Shown here one piece after another: positions 42,568-50,992 of a stretch of DNA of 64,000 nt. A program made the position numbers and the translations under genes. How positions within the stretch are numbered: position 1 is the stretch's first letter; the number at the start of each line of letters is the position of its first letter. Source of the DNA: Diaminobutyricimonas aerilata (GTDB lineage: Bacteria; Actinomycetota; Actinomycetes; Actinomycetales; Microbacteriaceae); NCBI RefSeq assembly GCF_002797715.1, contig NZ_PGFF01000001.1, forward strand, positions 310,001 to 374,000, written 5' to 3'. The notes under the pieces are model-generated. The model was not told the origin of the DNA, did no database searches, and saw only the letters and a program-made list of their open reading frames with translations.

Positions 42568-42573
42568 TACCGT
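42568..42573 (+). promoter_or_regulatory. -10 element (TACCGT) for the leaderless YjbR-type gene
   Basis: TACCGT ends 6 nt before ATG 42580; no Shine-Dalgarno sequence is present. Confidence 0.5.
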
Positions 42574-42579
42574 GCCCCC

Positions 42580-42981
42580 ATGGCCGAGCCGCATCCCGAG
42601 GTCGTCGATCCCGCGCACCCGCTCGTCGACCGCGTGCGCCGGATCTGCCTCGCCTACCCCGAGGCGGTGGAGGTGGCCGCGTGGGGACGCCCGACCTTCC
42701 GCGCCGGCAAGAAGATCTTCATCACGGTGAGCTCGGCCATGGATCGCCCGCTCACGATCGTCTTCAAGCCCGACCCCGACGACGTCGCCGCGCTCGACCA
42801 GGATGACCGCTTCTTCGTGCCGCCGTACTTCGGGCCGGCCGGGTGGCGGGCGATCGACCTCGACCGGCCCGACCTCGACTGGGCCGAGATCGCCGAGCTC
42901 GTCGACGCGTCCTACCGTCAGGTGGCGCTGCGACGGCAGCTGAAGGCGCTCGATTCGTCTGGGAGGTCACCTCTGGTGTAG
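42580..42981 (+). CDS. MmcQ/YjbR-family protein
   Basis: 133-residue protein of the YjbR (CyaY-like fold, DNA-binding-like) family. VRRICLAYPEAVEVAAWGRP, TFRAGKKIFITV, FFVPPYFGPAGWRAIDLDRP and WAEIAELVDASYRQVALRRQ are typical segments. Its biochemical role is not established. It appears leaderless, and its TAG stop forms the first three bases of the -10 hexamer of the following tRNA-Arg, an economical overlap. Confidence 0.87.
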   Translation: MAEPHPEVVDPAHPLVDRVRRICLAYPEAVEVAAWGRPTFRAGKKIFITVSSAMDRPLTIVFKPDPDDVAALDQDDRFFVPPYFGPAGWRAIDLDRPDLDWAEIAELVDASYRQVALRRQLKALDSSGRSPLV

Positions 42982-42984
42982 TCT
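42979..42984 (+). promoter_or_regulatory. -10 element (TAGTCT) for tRNA-Arg
   Basis: TAGTCT overlaps the stop codon of the YjbR-type gene and lies 12 nt before the tRNA 5' end. Confidence 0.45.
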
Positions 42985-42996
42985 CGACGACGGCTT

Positions 42997-43069
42997 GCGC
43001 CCGTAGCTCAACGGATAGAGCATCTGACTACGGATCAGAAGGTTGGGGGTTCGAATCCCTCCGGGCGCA
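42997..43069 (+). tRNA. tRNA-Arg (anticodon ACG)
   Basis: The acceptor GCGCCCG pairs with CGGGCGC plus discriminator A; CCA is not encoded. The anticodon stem TCTGA/TCAGA with loop CTACGGA gives ACG. The T arm GGGGGTTCGAATCCCTC is intact. With A34 deaminated to inosine it reads CGU, CGC and CGA. Confidence 0.96.
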
Positions 43070-43088
43070 CACTGGTTGAGACAGTATG

Positions 43089-43120
43089 AGACGGCTCGCG
43101 GAAGCGGGCCGTCTTCGTTT
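43089..43120 (+). terminator. Rho-independent terminator after tRNA-Arg
   Basis: AGACGGCTCGC (43089-43099) pairs with GCGGGCCGTCT (43104-43114) around GGAA with one T-G wobble, followed by TCGTTT. Confidence 0.72.
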
Positions 43121-43144
43121 AAGCCCCCGGATGCGGCGGAGCGG

Positions 43145-43552
43145 TCAGTCCCAGACGACGAACCGGTCGTCGGCTTGAACGACGATCCAGTCGCCGCACG
43201 TGAAGCCCTCGCCCGGCAGCTCGCCCTCGGGCCACCAGCCGGGTTCGAACGCCGGTTCCCCCTCGACCGCGCCGGGCTCGCAGTAGTCCGCCGTGATCCC
43301 GCCCTCGGCGGTGAAGGCGAGCATCGCGCCCTCGTCGATCGTGTTGTAGGCGATGCGGATGTCCTTCGCGTCGTCCGGGACCAGCTGGGGGACGCGGGCG
43401 GCATCCCACGACGCCTCCATGTCACCGAGGTCGGCGTACTCGGCTCCGTATTGCTCGTTGACACCGAACGCCTGGCAACCGGCGAGGATCGGGATGGCGA
43501 CGGCGAACGTGGAGACGGCGAGCAGGCCGCGGCGGGTCGTGCGAGTTGTCAT
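43145..43552 (-). CDS. Small lipoprotein of unknown function
   Basis: 135-residue lipoprotein. The signal RRGLLAVSTFAVAIPILAGC gives lipid Cys26; the twin Arg followed by hydrophobic residues leaves Tat export possible. The mature part has many acidic and aromatic residues, including EPGWWPEGELPGEGFTCGDW, and three Cys (26, one in DYCEPG, one in FTCGDW), so the last two could form a disulphide. I do not recognise a family. ATG 43552 is chosen over an upstream in-frame ATG because it starts the signal peptide. Monocistronic, convergent with tRNA-Arg. Confidence 0.7.
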   Translation of the reverse strand: MTTRTTRRGLLAVSTFAVAIPILAGCQAFGVNEQYGAEYADLGDMEASWDAARVPQLVPDDAKDIRIAYNTIDEGAMLAFTAEGGITADYCEPGAVEGEPAFEPGWWPEGELPGEGFTCGDWIVVQADDRFVVWD

Positions 43553-43666
43553 GCGCCCAGCCAACGCGCTCCGCTGGCGGCGGTCGTCGCCCGGGCGGGT
43601 GACGGTGGTCATCACCGCGATGGATATCGGCCGCGCGTCACCCGGATGCGCCCGGCCGTGCCCGCC

Positions 43667-44065
43667 TCACTCCCCGGCGGTGCGGCGACGCTTCGCCTCG
43701 AGTTCCGCTTCGAGTCGGCGGATGCGCTCCTCGCGTTCGGTCGCCGCGATCTCCGCCTCGAGGGCCGCCAGTTGCGCCTCGGTGCTCCCCGGCGCCGGCG
43801 CGGAGTCCGGCCGCCTTGCCTCCGCCCGTCGTGGATCGCCGAATGGGACGGCGGGTTGGGGTCGACTCCACTCGCGGCCGACGAGGAACCACACGATGCT
43901 GCCCACGAGCGGCAGGAACACGACGAGGAGCACCCAGGCCATCTTCGGCAGGTGGCGCACCTGCCCGTCGTCGCGCGCGATGATGTCCACGAGGGCGCCG
44001 ATCACGAGCAGCAGGATGAGCGCCGAGAAGAGCAGATACACGCCCCACACGCTATTGGCGAGCAA
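43667..44065 (-). CDS. PLDc_N domain membrane protein with coiled-coil tail
   Basis: 132 residues. Two N-terminal helices (LLFSALILLLVIGALVDIIA and MAWVLLVVFLPLVGSIVWFLVG) form the phospholipase-D nuclease N-terminal (PLDc_N) module common in small actinobacterial envelope proteins. A linker and a charged, heptad-like tail (STEAQLAALEAEIAATEREE through AELEAKRRR) follow. No catalytic HKD motif is present, so it is not a phospholipase. The start is uncertain: TTG 44065 gives a full first helix, GTG 44050 is the alternative. Confidence 0.75.
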   Translation of the reverse strand: MLANSVWGVYLLFSALILLLVIGALVDIIARDDGQVRHLPKMAWVLLVVFLPLVGSIVWFLVGREWSRPQPAVPFGDPRRAEARRPDSAPAPGSTEAQLAALEAEIAATEREERIRRLEAELEAKRRRTAGE

Positions 44066-44172
44066 CGCTCAGCGCGAGTCCCCGTCGGCGCCCCCATTAC
44101 GTGAGCGGCTGTCGTTGCTTCGTCTTCCATGCACCGTCGCCCGAAGCGCCGGAGTGAGCCGACGGTCGCGCC

Positions 44173-44178
44173 TAGGGT
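44173..44178 (+). promoter_or_regulatory. -10 element (TAGGGT) for the leaderless antiporter gene
   Basis: TAGGGT ends 6 nt before ATG 44185. Confidence 0.5.
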
Positions 44179-44184
44179 GAGCGG

Positions 44185-45492
44185 ATGATCGAGTTCGACG
44201 GGCAGGCGCTGGTCTTCGCTGCCATCGGACTCGCCACCCTCGCCGCCGCCCTGCTGCCGAAGCTCGTGCGCAACTCGCCCGTCTCCCTGCCGATGGTCTT
44301 CCTCGCCGGCGGGATCGCGGTCTTCGCGCTCCTCCCCGACCTGCCCTCACCGGATCCGATCGCTCAGCATCCGATCGCGCTGCACCTCACGGAGTTGTGC
44401 GTGATCGTCGCGCTGATGGGAGCGGGCCTCGCGGTCAACCGGGTGCCGTCGTGGCGCACCTGGTCGTCGACCACGCGTCTGCTCGCGATCACGATGCCGG
44501 TCTCGATCGTCGCGGTCGCCGCTCTCGGCTGGTGGGGCCTCGGAGTCGGCGCCGCTGCGGCGGTGCTGCTCGGGGCCGCCCTCGCCCCGACCGATCCCGT
44601 GCTCGCCACCGAGGTGCAGGTGAGCGAGCCGATCGTCGACCGCCAGGACGAGAGTGAGGAGGGCGACGACGACGAGGCGCGCTTCGCACTCACGTCGGAG
44701 GCCGGACTGAACGACGGGCTCGCCTTCCCCTTCACCTACGCGGCGATCGCGATCAGCCTCGCCGGCATCGCCCCGTCGGGCTGGCTCGGCGAGTGGCTGC
44801 TCGTCGACGTGCTCTGGCGGCTCGCCGTCGGGCTCGGCGTCGGAATCGGCGTCGGCTGGCTGCTCGGCCGGCTGTTCTTCTCGGGTTGGGCGGAGCGACG
44901 CGGCTTCACCGAGGAGTCGGAGGGGTTCGTCGCCCTCGCGTGCACGTTCCTCGCCTACGGCATCGCCGAGGTCGCGGAGGGCTACGGATTCGTCGCCGTC
45001 TTCGTCTGCGCCGTCGCCATCCGTCATGCCGAACGCGACCACGGCTATCACCGCGTCATGCACACCTTCGTCGAGCAGATCGAACGCCTGCTCACGATGA
45101 CGGTGCTCGTGCTGCTCGGCGGTGCCATCGCCCGCGGACTGTTCGAGGACATCGGATGGCTCGAGATCGGATTCGCGGCCGCGGTGCTGCTGGTGGTGCG
45201 GCCGGTCATCGGTTGGCTCAGCCTCACTCCGGGCAAGACCGGTCCGCGCGAGCGCGCCGTGATCGCCTTCTTCGGAGTGCGCGGCGTCGGGTCGCTGTTC
45301 TACATCGCCTATGCGCTCGAGCACGGCGACTTCGCGGATGCCCAGCGGCTGTGGTCGATCGCGGGTCTCGTCGTCGTGTGCTCCATCGTGCTGCACGGTG
45401 TCGCGGCGACCCCGGTCATGGCCCTGCTCGATCGGCGCCGCGCGAGGGCGGCCCGAGACGGCGACAGTCGTACCGCGGGCACGCCCGTCTGA
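44185..45492 (+). CDS. Cation:proton antiporter, CPA1 (NhaP-like) family
   Basis: 435-residue inner-membrane exchanger with about 12 helices, beginning AIGLATLAAALLPKLV. LGAALAPTDPVLATEVQV carries the conserved TDP motif of the ion-binding crossover, and SEAGLNDGLAFPFTYAAIAI carries the paired Asn-Asp of electroneutral CPA1 members. FGVRGVGSLFYIAYALEHG is the conserved Arg-containing helix near the end. An acidic cytoplasmic loop (DRQDESEEGDDDEARF) follows helix 5. It probably exports Na+ or K+ for pH and salt homeostasis. The gene appears leaderless. Confidence 0.9.
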   Translation: MIEFDGQALVFAAIGLATLAAALLPKLVRNSPVSLPMVFLAGGIAVFALLPDLPSPDPIAQHPIALHLTELCVIVALMGAGLAVNRVPSWRTWSSTTRLLAITMPVSIVAVAALGWWGLGVGAAAAVLLGAALAPTDPVLATEVQVSEPIVDRQDESEEGDDDEARFALTSEAGLNDGLAFPFTYAAIAISLAGIAPSGWLGEWLLVDVLWRLAVGLGVGIGVGWLLGRLFFSGWAERRGFTEESEGFVALACTFLAYGIAEVAEGYGFVAVFVCAVAIRHAERDHGYHRVMHTFVEQIERLLTMTVLVLLGGAIARGLFEDIGWLEIGFAAAVLLVVRPVIGWLSLTPGKTGPRERAVIAFFGVRGVGSLFYIAYALEHGDFADAQRLWSIAGLVVVCSIVLHGVAATPVMALLDRRRARAARDGDSRTAGTPV

Positions 45493-45583
45493 GCCTCGGC
45501 TGCGACCGCGGTCTGGTGGCCGTGCGGTCCGGGTGCCATCATTCCGGGATGTCCCTGCCCGCATCCGTCTCGCGACCCCACGG

Positions 45584-46402
45584 ATGACGCCGCACCGCGA
45601 TCCGCCCCGGCGTGCGTCCGCGGTGCTCGCGCGCGCCGCGATCGTCGTCCTCGTCTTCCTGCTGGGGCTCGCGGTGATCGTGGCGCTCACGAGGAACGAG
45701 CCGGCCGCCGCGCACTCGACGCTCGTGACGCGCATCCTCGTCGGAATCGTCGTCTCCGCTCTCGTCCTGGGGACGGTAGTGGGTCTCAGTCGGCACGATC
45801 GCCGCCCGTTGTCCGATGCCGGGATGTCGGGGACCGTCGGATGGCTGCGCGGCGTCGGGGGTGGAGCGCTCGCCTGGATCGTGCCCGCGGCCGTCGCCGT
45901 GGCGGTCATCGGAGTGCCGGCCGGTGCCCCTCTGCCGCCCGCGGAGGCGTGGGGCACCGTGCCGCTCGTGCTCGCCGCGGTGCTGCTCTCGGAGGCATTG
46001 CCCGAGGAGGTCGCATTCCGTGGGTATGCGCAAGGCATCCTCGAGCCCCGGGTGGGCAGGTGGGGAGCGATCCTCGCGCAAGCCGCGGCGTTCACGGCCA
46101 CCGGGGTCGGCGTGCGGCTCGCGACCGGACCGGTCACGACCACCGATGCGGTGGTGTTCGCGGGCATGGGGATCGGGCTCGGGTACCTGCGCGCGGTGAC
46201 CGGGAACATCGCGGTCGCGGTCGGCTTTCACGCGGCGTTCCAGACCGGCGCTCAGCTCGTGCTGGCGCACGGACTGCTGGGGGCGACGGTCGACCACCGG
46301 CTCGCGATGCTCGCGCTCGGACCGATCCCGTTCGCGGTCGGCATCGCCGCCCTCGTGACGCTGCACTCGCGGCGCGCAGGAAGGGCGCGTCCCCACGGAT
46401 GA
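45584..46402 (+). CDS. CPBP-family intramembrane metalloprotease
   Basis: 272-residue membrane protein with about seven or eight helices. The Abi/CPBP (Rce1-like) motif 1 is EALPEEVAFRGYAQG (the Glu-Glu-x3-Arg core) and motif 3 is GFHAAFQ, with the His that completes the active site; the usual Asn is not obvious. The family includes bacteriocin-immunity and CAAX-like proteases, and its substrate is unknown here. ATG 45584 has no good ribosome-binding site, so the start is uncertain. It converges on the next gene with 9 bp between. Confidence 0.82.
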   Translation: MTPHRDPPRRASAVLARAAIVVLVFLLGLAVIVALTRNEPAAAHSTLVTRILVGIVVSALVLGTVVGLSRHDRRPLSDAGMSGTVGWLRGVGGGALAWIVPAAVAVAVIGVPAGAPLPPAEAWGTVPLVLAAVLLSEALPEEVAFRGYAQGILEPRVGRWGAILAQAAAFTATGVGVRLATGPVTTTDAVVFAGMGIGLGYLRAVTGNIAVAVGFHAAFQTGAQLVLAHGLLGATVDHRLAMLALGPIPFAVGIAALVTLHSRRAGRARPHG

Positions 46403-46411
46403 GGCCGGCGG

Positions 46412-47620
46412 TCAGCGGGTCCGGCGCGGGAGCAGGGCGCCGATCAGCGCGCCGACGATGAGCACGCCGATGGCGAGGGCGGCCCTCGGCACGGGCGCGG
46501 AGGTGCTCGGTACCGCGGCTCGAGCCGGGGCTCGTACCGGGCCGAGCGCCGCGGCGCGTGCGGCGGCGGCAGAGACGGCCGCCGTCTGCGCCTCCGCCTG
46601 GCGGGTGAAGAGGATGAGCCAGGCGAGGATGACGACGACCGAGAGCAGCTCCACCGCGGTGAGGTTGTAGTACCCGACGGGCCAGAACAACAGCACGATG
46701 ACGACGAGCCCGCCTTCGAACACCGCGGTGGCGAGCACGAAACTCTTCGGCAGCCCGCGCAACAGCGTCGGCACGAGCGCGATGAGCACGGCGAAGACGA
46801 CGACCGCCGACGTCGCGAACACGTTGTGCAGGATCACGTCGGCGTCGACGGGGACGAGTCCGACCCCGATGAGCAGCACCCCGGCGAGCACGAGGAGCAT
46901 CCGGATGACACCCACGCCGCGCAGGTCCCCGCCGCCGGGCCGCCGGCGGGAGGTGAGATCGGTGGTGAGGTAGTCGGCGAGCGTCGTGATGACGAGCCCG
47001 CCGATGATGAGCGTGAGGTTGAACGCCTGGGCGGAGGCGGCGCCGCCCGCGCCCAGCGCGCTGAAGTTCCGGTGCCACCACGTCGGGTCGTCGGCGGTGA
47101 GCATGCTCGCGAAGACGCCGGCGACGAGGAACAGGCCGAGCAGTGAGGTGAGGGTGCGGGTCGTGATCTCGGAGGCGATGAGCGCGAGCGCGTACGTCGT
47201 CGCCGCGACCGTCGCGCCGACGAGGGTCGTCGCGGCGGGGGTGTCGAGCGACAGGTCGCGGAAGGCGAGCTGCAGCACGGTGAAGACGGAGACGATCAGC
47301 AGCAGCGCCATCCCCGCCCCGGTGAGGGTGAGGCCGGCGGTGTCGACGGCGCGTTGCACCGGCGAGCGTCGGGTCCAGCGGAACTGCCGACGGGAATGAC
47401 GCACGTAGACGAGGGCGAACACCGGCGCGCCGACGAGTGCCGCGGTGAGGGCGGCGATGCCTCCGATCGAACCGGTGCCGCCGAGCGGCGCCTCCCGGTT
47501 CCAGAACGCGATCAGTCCGACGAGCACGCCGACGACGGCGCCGATGGCGGCGGCTCCGAGCGCGTCGCCTTCGCGGCGGAGGTGGAGCGCGGCCGCGACG
47601 GTCGGTGCCGGGGAGGACAT
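46412..47620 (-). CDS. Polytopic membrane protein of unknown function
   Basis: 402 residues with roughly ten hydrophobic helices, e.g. AAIGAVVGVLVGLIAFW, LTGAGMALLLIVSVFTVLQL, LTSLLGLFLVAGVFASML, ALIALVPTLLRGLPKSFVLA and AALAIGVLIVGALIGALLP. A conserved-looking HNVFATSAVVVFAVL segment recalls DUF998-type proteins, but I cannot assign it. ATG 47620 is preferred over one 36 nt upstream because TACAGT lies 6 nt before it. Monocistronic; the ROK regulator gene ends 49 bp upstream on the same strand. Confidence 0.65.
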   Translation of the reverse strand: MSSPAPTVAAALHLRREGDALGAAAIGAVVGVLVGLIAFWNREAPLGGTGSIGGIAALTAALVGAPVFALVYVRHSRRQFRWTRRSPVQRAVDTAGLTLTGAGMALLLIVSVFTVLQLAFRDLSLDTPAATTLVGATVAATTYALALIASEITTRTLTSLLGLFLVAGVFASMLTADDPTWWHRNFSALGAGGAASAQAFNLTLIIGGLVITTLADYLTTDLTSRRRPGGGDLRGVGVIRMLLVLAGVLLIGVGLVPVDADVILHNVFATSAVVVFAVLIALVPTLLRGLPKSFVLATAVFEGGLVVIVLLFWPVGYYNLTAVELLSVVVILAWLILFTRQAEAQTAAVSAAAARAAALGPVRAPARAAVPSTSAPVPRAALAIGVLIVGALIGALLPRRTR

Positions 47621-47626
47621 GGCCCG

Positions 47627-47632
47627 ACTGTA
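47627..47632 (-). promoter_or_regulatory. -10 element (TACAGT) of the polytopic membrane protein gene
   Basis: On the minus strand TACAGT ends 6 nt before ATG 47620, indicating a leaderless mRNA and settling the start choice. Confidence 0.5.
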
Positions 47633-47668
47633 GGACACCGTGCCGACAGCTGACATGCCGGCGGGCGG

Positions 47669-48880
47669 TTACCCGGCGCGCGTCGCCATCAGTCGCGCCG
47701 TCTCGGCGGGACTCGGGAAGGAGCCGAGCTCACGGACGGCCGCGTCCAGCACGGCGTTGAGGTGACCGGCGGCGAGGCTGATCCCACCCATCGCGACCGC
47801 TTCGGATCCGAGATCCGACACCGCGACCTCCGGCGGCAGCGGGCAGATCGAGCGCAGGGTCTGCTCGAACCGGGGGAGGAACACGTCCGCGCCGGGGGCG
47901 CTGCCACCGCCGATCACGAGCAGTTCCGGGTCGAGGGCGAGGGTGAGCGCCGCGGCACCCGTCGCGAGGTCGTCGGCGAACTCCTGCACGGCGACGACGG
48001 CGGCGGGATCGCCCGCGCGGGCCGCGTCGAAGATCTGCTCACGGCTGGGCCGCGGATCGCTCAGCACCGAGGTGCCGTACCGCTCGTTGAGTTCGGCCCA
48101 CTTGAGTTCCGGCATCTCGCCGACGATCCCGGCGGCGCCGTGAACGCCGCGGTGCACCTTGCCGTCGACGATCGACGCGCCGCTCGTGCGGATGCCGCAG
48201 AGGATGTAGACGACGTCGCTGTAGTCGCGGGCGGCGCCGATGGTGAGTTCCGCGTGGGCGCCGAGGGCCACGTCCCCCTCGACGAGGATGGCGGCGTCGA
48301 ACTCGGCGCCGAATCGCTCACGCAGATTCAGCCCCACCCATCCCGGCATGCCGGTGCCGCCGAAGTGCAGCACGTCGCCGCCCCGGCCGATGGAGCCGGG
48401 GGAGCCGATCGCGACCGCCCAGAGGGCGTCGCGGGTGATGTCGAGTTCGTCGAGCAGCTCGTCGCTGACGGTGAGCGCGGCGGCGACGCGTTCCTCGGCG
48501 GCCAGGTTCTCGTCGACGCGGGCGGTGCGGTGGCCGAGCACGGAACCGGTGAGATCGGTGACGACGGCGTAGATGTGGTTCGCGCCGATGTCGAGGGAGA
48601 GGAACCGTCCCAGATCGGGCCGCACGCGGAACACCGCCGCGGGTCGCCCGACGCCGCGGGTCGGCGCGTCATCGGCGACCGCGAGCCAGCCGTTGTCGAC
48701 GAGGTCCGACACGATCGCGTCGACCGCTGTGCGGGAGAGGCCGGAGTCGGCGGCCATCGTGCGCATCGTCTGCGGGGCGCGCATGACGGCGCGCAGGATG
48801 CCGAGCGAGTTCATCCGCCGGAGCAACGACCGGCTGCCCATGGTGCCGCCCGGTGTCTCGAGAATCGCCTCTTGCGACAT
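47669..48880 (-). CDS. ROK-family transcriptional regulator
   Basis: 403-residue NagC/XylR-type repressor. The N-terminal winged helix is ILRAVMRAPQTMRTMAADSG with recognition part LSRTAVDAIVSDLVDNGWL. The sugar-kinase-like domain has LSLDIGANHIYAVVTDLTG and AVAIGSPGSIG. The usual ROK zinc motif (Cys-x-Cys-Gly-x2-Gly-Cys) after HGAAGIVGEMPEL is absent. ATG 48880 follows GAGGGAACGG. It is divergent from the alpha-galactoside ABC/GH36 operon, which it most likely represses until a galactoside or derivative binds. Confidence 0.92.
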   Translation of the reverse strand: MSQEAILETPGGTMGSRSLLRRMNSLGILRAVMRAPQTMRTMAADSGLSRTAVDAIVSDLVDNGWLAVADDAPTRGVGRPAAVFRVRPDLGRFLSLDIGANHIYAVVTDLTGSVLGHRTARVDENLAAEERVAAALTVSDELLDELDITRDALWAVAIGSPGSIGRGGDVLHFGGTGMPGWVGLNLRERFGAEFDAAILVEGDVALGAHAELTIGAARDYSDVVYILCGIRTSGASIVDGKVHRGVHGAAGIVGEMPELKWAELNERYGTSVLSDPRPSREQIFDAARAGDPAAVVAVQEFADDLATGAAALTLALDPELLVIGGGSAPGADVFLPRFEQTLRSICPLPPEVAVSDLGSEAVAMGGISLAAGHLNAVLDAAVRELGSFPSPAETARLMATRAG

Positions 48881-49046
48881 CCGTTCCCTCACTTGCGCTT
48901 TATAACGGCACGTTGCATTATTAACCCGTTCCACTCGACTCTACTCTCGGGCATCCCGCTCGGGAGCACCGGAAAGCCGTTCGCGTCCGCGCGTCGGCGT
49001 GCGCCAACGACGGCTGAAATCGCTCGGGGGCGCTGAAAGGCAGCCC
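48881..49046. promoter_or_regulatory. Divergent control region of the ROK and alpha-galactoside operons
   Basis: 166-bp gap with an A/T-rich island at 48898-48924, unusual here. On the minus strand TATAAA (48899-48904) could serve the regulator. On the plus strand TACTCT (48942-48947) could serve the operon. AACGGCACGTT (48904-48914) is a short dyad that may be the ROK site. Assignments are tentative. Confidence 0.4.
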
Positions 49047-49973
49047 ATGTCAGCCCCCTCCGTGAGCGCCGGCCGACGCCGCCTCGCGCCGAGCGCACCG
49101 CGACGGCGCCGCGACGATCGCCGGGTCGCCCTGCTGTTCATCGCGCCCGTGCTGATCGGGTTCGCGGTCTTCTACCTGTACCCGACCATCCGCGGGCTCT
49201 GGTGGTCGTTCACCGACTACAGCCTGCTCGGCGAGCCGGAGTTCATCGGGCTGCAGAACTACGCGGAGGTCGTGCAGGACGGCGAGTTCTGGAACTCGAT
49301 GGGCGTCACCCTCTACTACGTCGTGTTCAACGTGGTGAGCCAGACGGCGCTCGCCCTGCTGCTCGCCGCGCTCATGCACCGGCTCACCCGGTCCGTCGTG
49401 CTGCGCACGACCCTGCTCATCCCGTGGCTCGTACCGAACGTGACCGTCGGTCTCATCTGGCTGTGGCTGCTCGACACGAACCTCGGGTTCGTCAACCACC
49501 TCATCACCGGCATGGGATTCGACGCCGTCGGCTTCTTCACCAACCCCGCCCTCGGCATCCCGACGATCTCCCTCGTCAACACCTGGGCCTTCACCGGATA
49601 CACGGCGCTGCTGTTCTACGCGGGCATGCTGCAGATCCCGAACGACATCTACGAGAGCGCGTCGCTCGACGGCGCGAACGAGTGGCGCCTGTTCACCCGG
49701 ATCACCCTGCCGCTGCTGCGCCCGATCATGGCGCTCGTGCTCGTGGTGTCGCTCATCGGGTCGTTCCAGATCTTCGACACCGTCGCGGTGACCACGAGAG
49801 GCGGGCCGGTGAACGCGACGAGGGTCATCTACTACTTCATCTACCAGCACGCGTTCAACTACTTCAACATGGGCTACGCGGCCGCCATGGCCATCGTCCT
49901 CGTCGTGATCCTCGGTGCCCTCACCGCCATCCAGCTGCGCCTTCTGCGCGCCTCGGAATCCCAACTCGCCTAG
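49047..49973 (+). CDS. Carbohydrate ABC permease, MalF type (alpha-galactoside locus)
   Basis: 308 residues, six helices, starting after a basic leader with LLFIAPVLIGFAVFYLYP. The EAA loop is ESASLDGANEWRLFTRITLP. ATG 49047 follows GAAAGG at 6 nt; an in-frame ATG 48 nt upstream lacks one. First gene of a permease-permease-binding protein-GH36-DUF4832 operon divergent from the ROK repressor. No ATPase gene is present. Confidence 0.92.
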   Translation: MSAPSVSAGRRRLAPSAPRRRRDDRRVALLFIAPVLIGFAVFYLYPTIRGLWWSFTDYSLLGEPEFIGLQNYAEVVQDGEFWNSMGVTLYYVVFNVVSQTALALLLAALMHRLTRSVVLRTTLLIPWLVPNVTVGLIWLWLLDTNLGFVNHLITGMGFDAVGFFTNPALGIPTISLVNTWAFTGYTALLFYAGMLQIPNDIYESASLDGANEWRLFTRITLPLLRPIMALVLVVSLIGSFQIFDTVAVTTRGGPVNATRVIYYFIYQHAFNYFNMGYAAAMAIVLVVILGALTAIQLRLLRASESQLA

Positions 49974-49982
49974 GACGCCGCC

Positions 49983-50939
49983 ATGTCTCTCACCACACAG
50001 GTCTCGCCCGCGCCCGTCGCCGTCGGCGAGGAGCGACCCGCTCCGCCGCGCCGCCGCGAGCGCCGTCCGTTCTCGATCGGCCGGGTGCTCGGCTGGGTCG
50101 TGCTGATCGTCTCGCTCGTGCTGACGCTCTTCCCGTTCTACTGGATGCTCAAGACGGCGCTCACCCCGGCCGCCGACGTCATCCGCAACTCGAGCGCGTT
50201 CTTCCCCGACAACCCCACGATCATCAACTTCGCGCGGGTGCTCGGCTTCCTGTCACCCGATGAGGACCGCGCCGCCGGTGGTTCGGGCGCCTCGATCAAC
50301 TTCCTGCTCTACCTCTGGAACTCGGTCGTCTACTGCGGGCTCATCGGCTTCTTCCAGACCCTGTTCTGCGCGATGGGAGGGTACGCGTTCGCACGGCTCA
50401 AGTTCCCGGCCCGGAACGCGCTGTTCTCCGTGCTCATCGCCGCCCTCATGGTGCCCGGCATCTTCACGCTTCTGCCCAACTTCGTGCTCGTGCGCGACCT
50501 CGGGCTGCTCGACAACCTGCTCGGCATGGTCGCCCCCAGCCTGCTCATGACACCGTTCGCGATCTTCTTCATGCGGCAGTTCTTCCTCAACATCCCCGTC
50601 GACGTCGAAGAGGCCGCGCTGCTCGACGGCGCCGGCAAGGCGCGCGTGTTCTGGCGCATCGCCCTCCCCATGAGCAAGGGCCCGCTCATCACGATCGGGC
50701 TCATCACGGTGGTCTGGGCCTGGAAGGACTTCCTCTGGCCACTGCTCATCGGCCGTGACGAGTCCGTGCGCACCGTGACCGTCGGTCTCGGCGTGTACCT
50801 GCAGCAGTCGCCCAACACCCAGCCCGACTGGACGGGCCTCATGGCCGGATCGACGCTGTCCGTCATCCCGGTGCTCATCCTGCTCGTCTTCCTCGGCCGC
50901 CGCATCGTCGAATCCCTGAACTTCACCGGCATCAAGTAG
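49983..50939 (+). CDS. Carbohydrate ABC permease, MalG type (alpha-galactoside locus)
   Basis: 318 residues, six helices, first VLGWVVLIVSLVLTLFPFYW. The EAA loop is EAALLDGAGKARVFWRIALP. A longer periplasmic segment than usual (SPDEDRAAGGSGASINFLLY, about 90-115) lies after the first helix. The C-terminus FLGRRIVESLNFTGIK fits the family. It partners the preceding permease, 9 bp upstream. Confidence 0.92.
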   Translation: MSLTTQVSPAPVAVGEERPAPPRRRERRPFSIGRVLGWVVLIVSLVLTLFPFYWMLKTALTPAADVIRNSSAFFPDNPTIINFARVLGFLSPDEDRAAGGSGASINFLLYLWNSVVYCGLIGFFQTLFCAMGGYAFARLKFPARNALFSVLIAALMVPGIFTLLPNFVLVRDLGLLDNLLGMVAPSLLMTPFAIFFMRQFFLNIPVDVEEAALLDGAGKARVFWRIALPMSKGPLITIGLITVVWAWKDFLWPLLIGRDESVRTVTVGLGVYLQQSPNTQPDWTGLMAGSTLSVIPVLILLVFLGRRIVESLNFTGIK

Positions 50940-50992
50940 CCGGGACGACCCTCCACCTCCACCCCGCAATCCCCACACAGAGAGAGAAACCG

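Noticed and set aside
44360-46209. A 620-codon minus-strand frame across the antiporter and protease genes
   Set aside because: Low-complexity Arg/Asp/Gly composition and no motifs; the plus-strand membrane proteins are clear.
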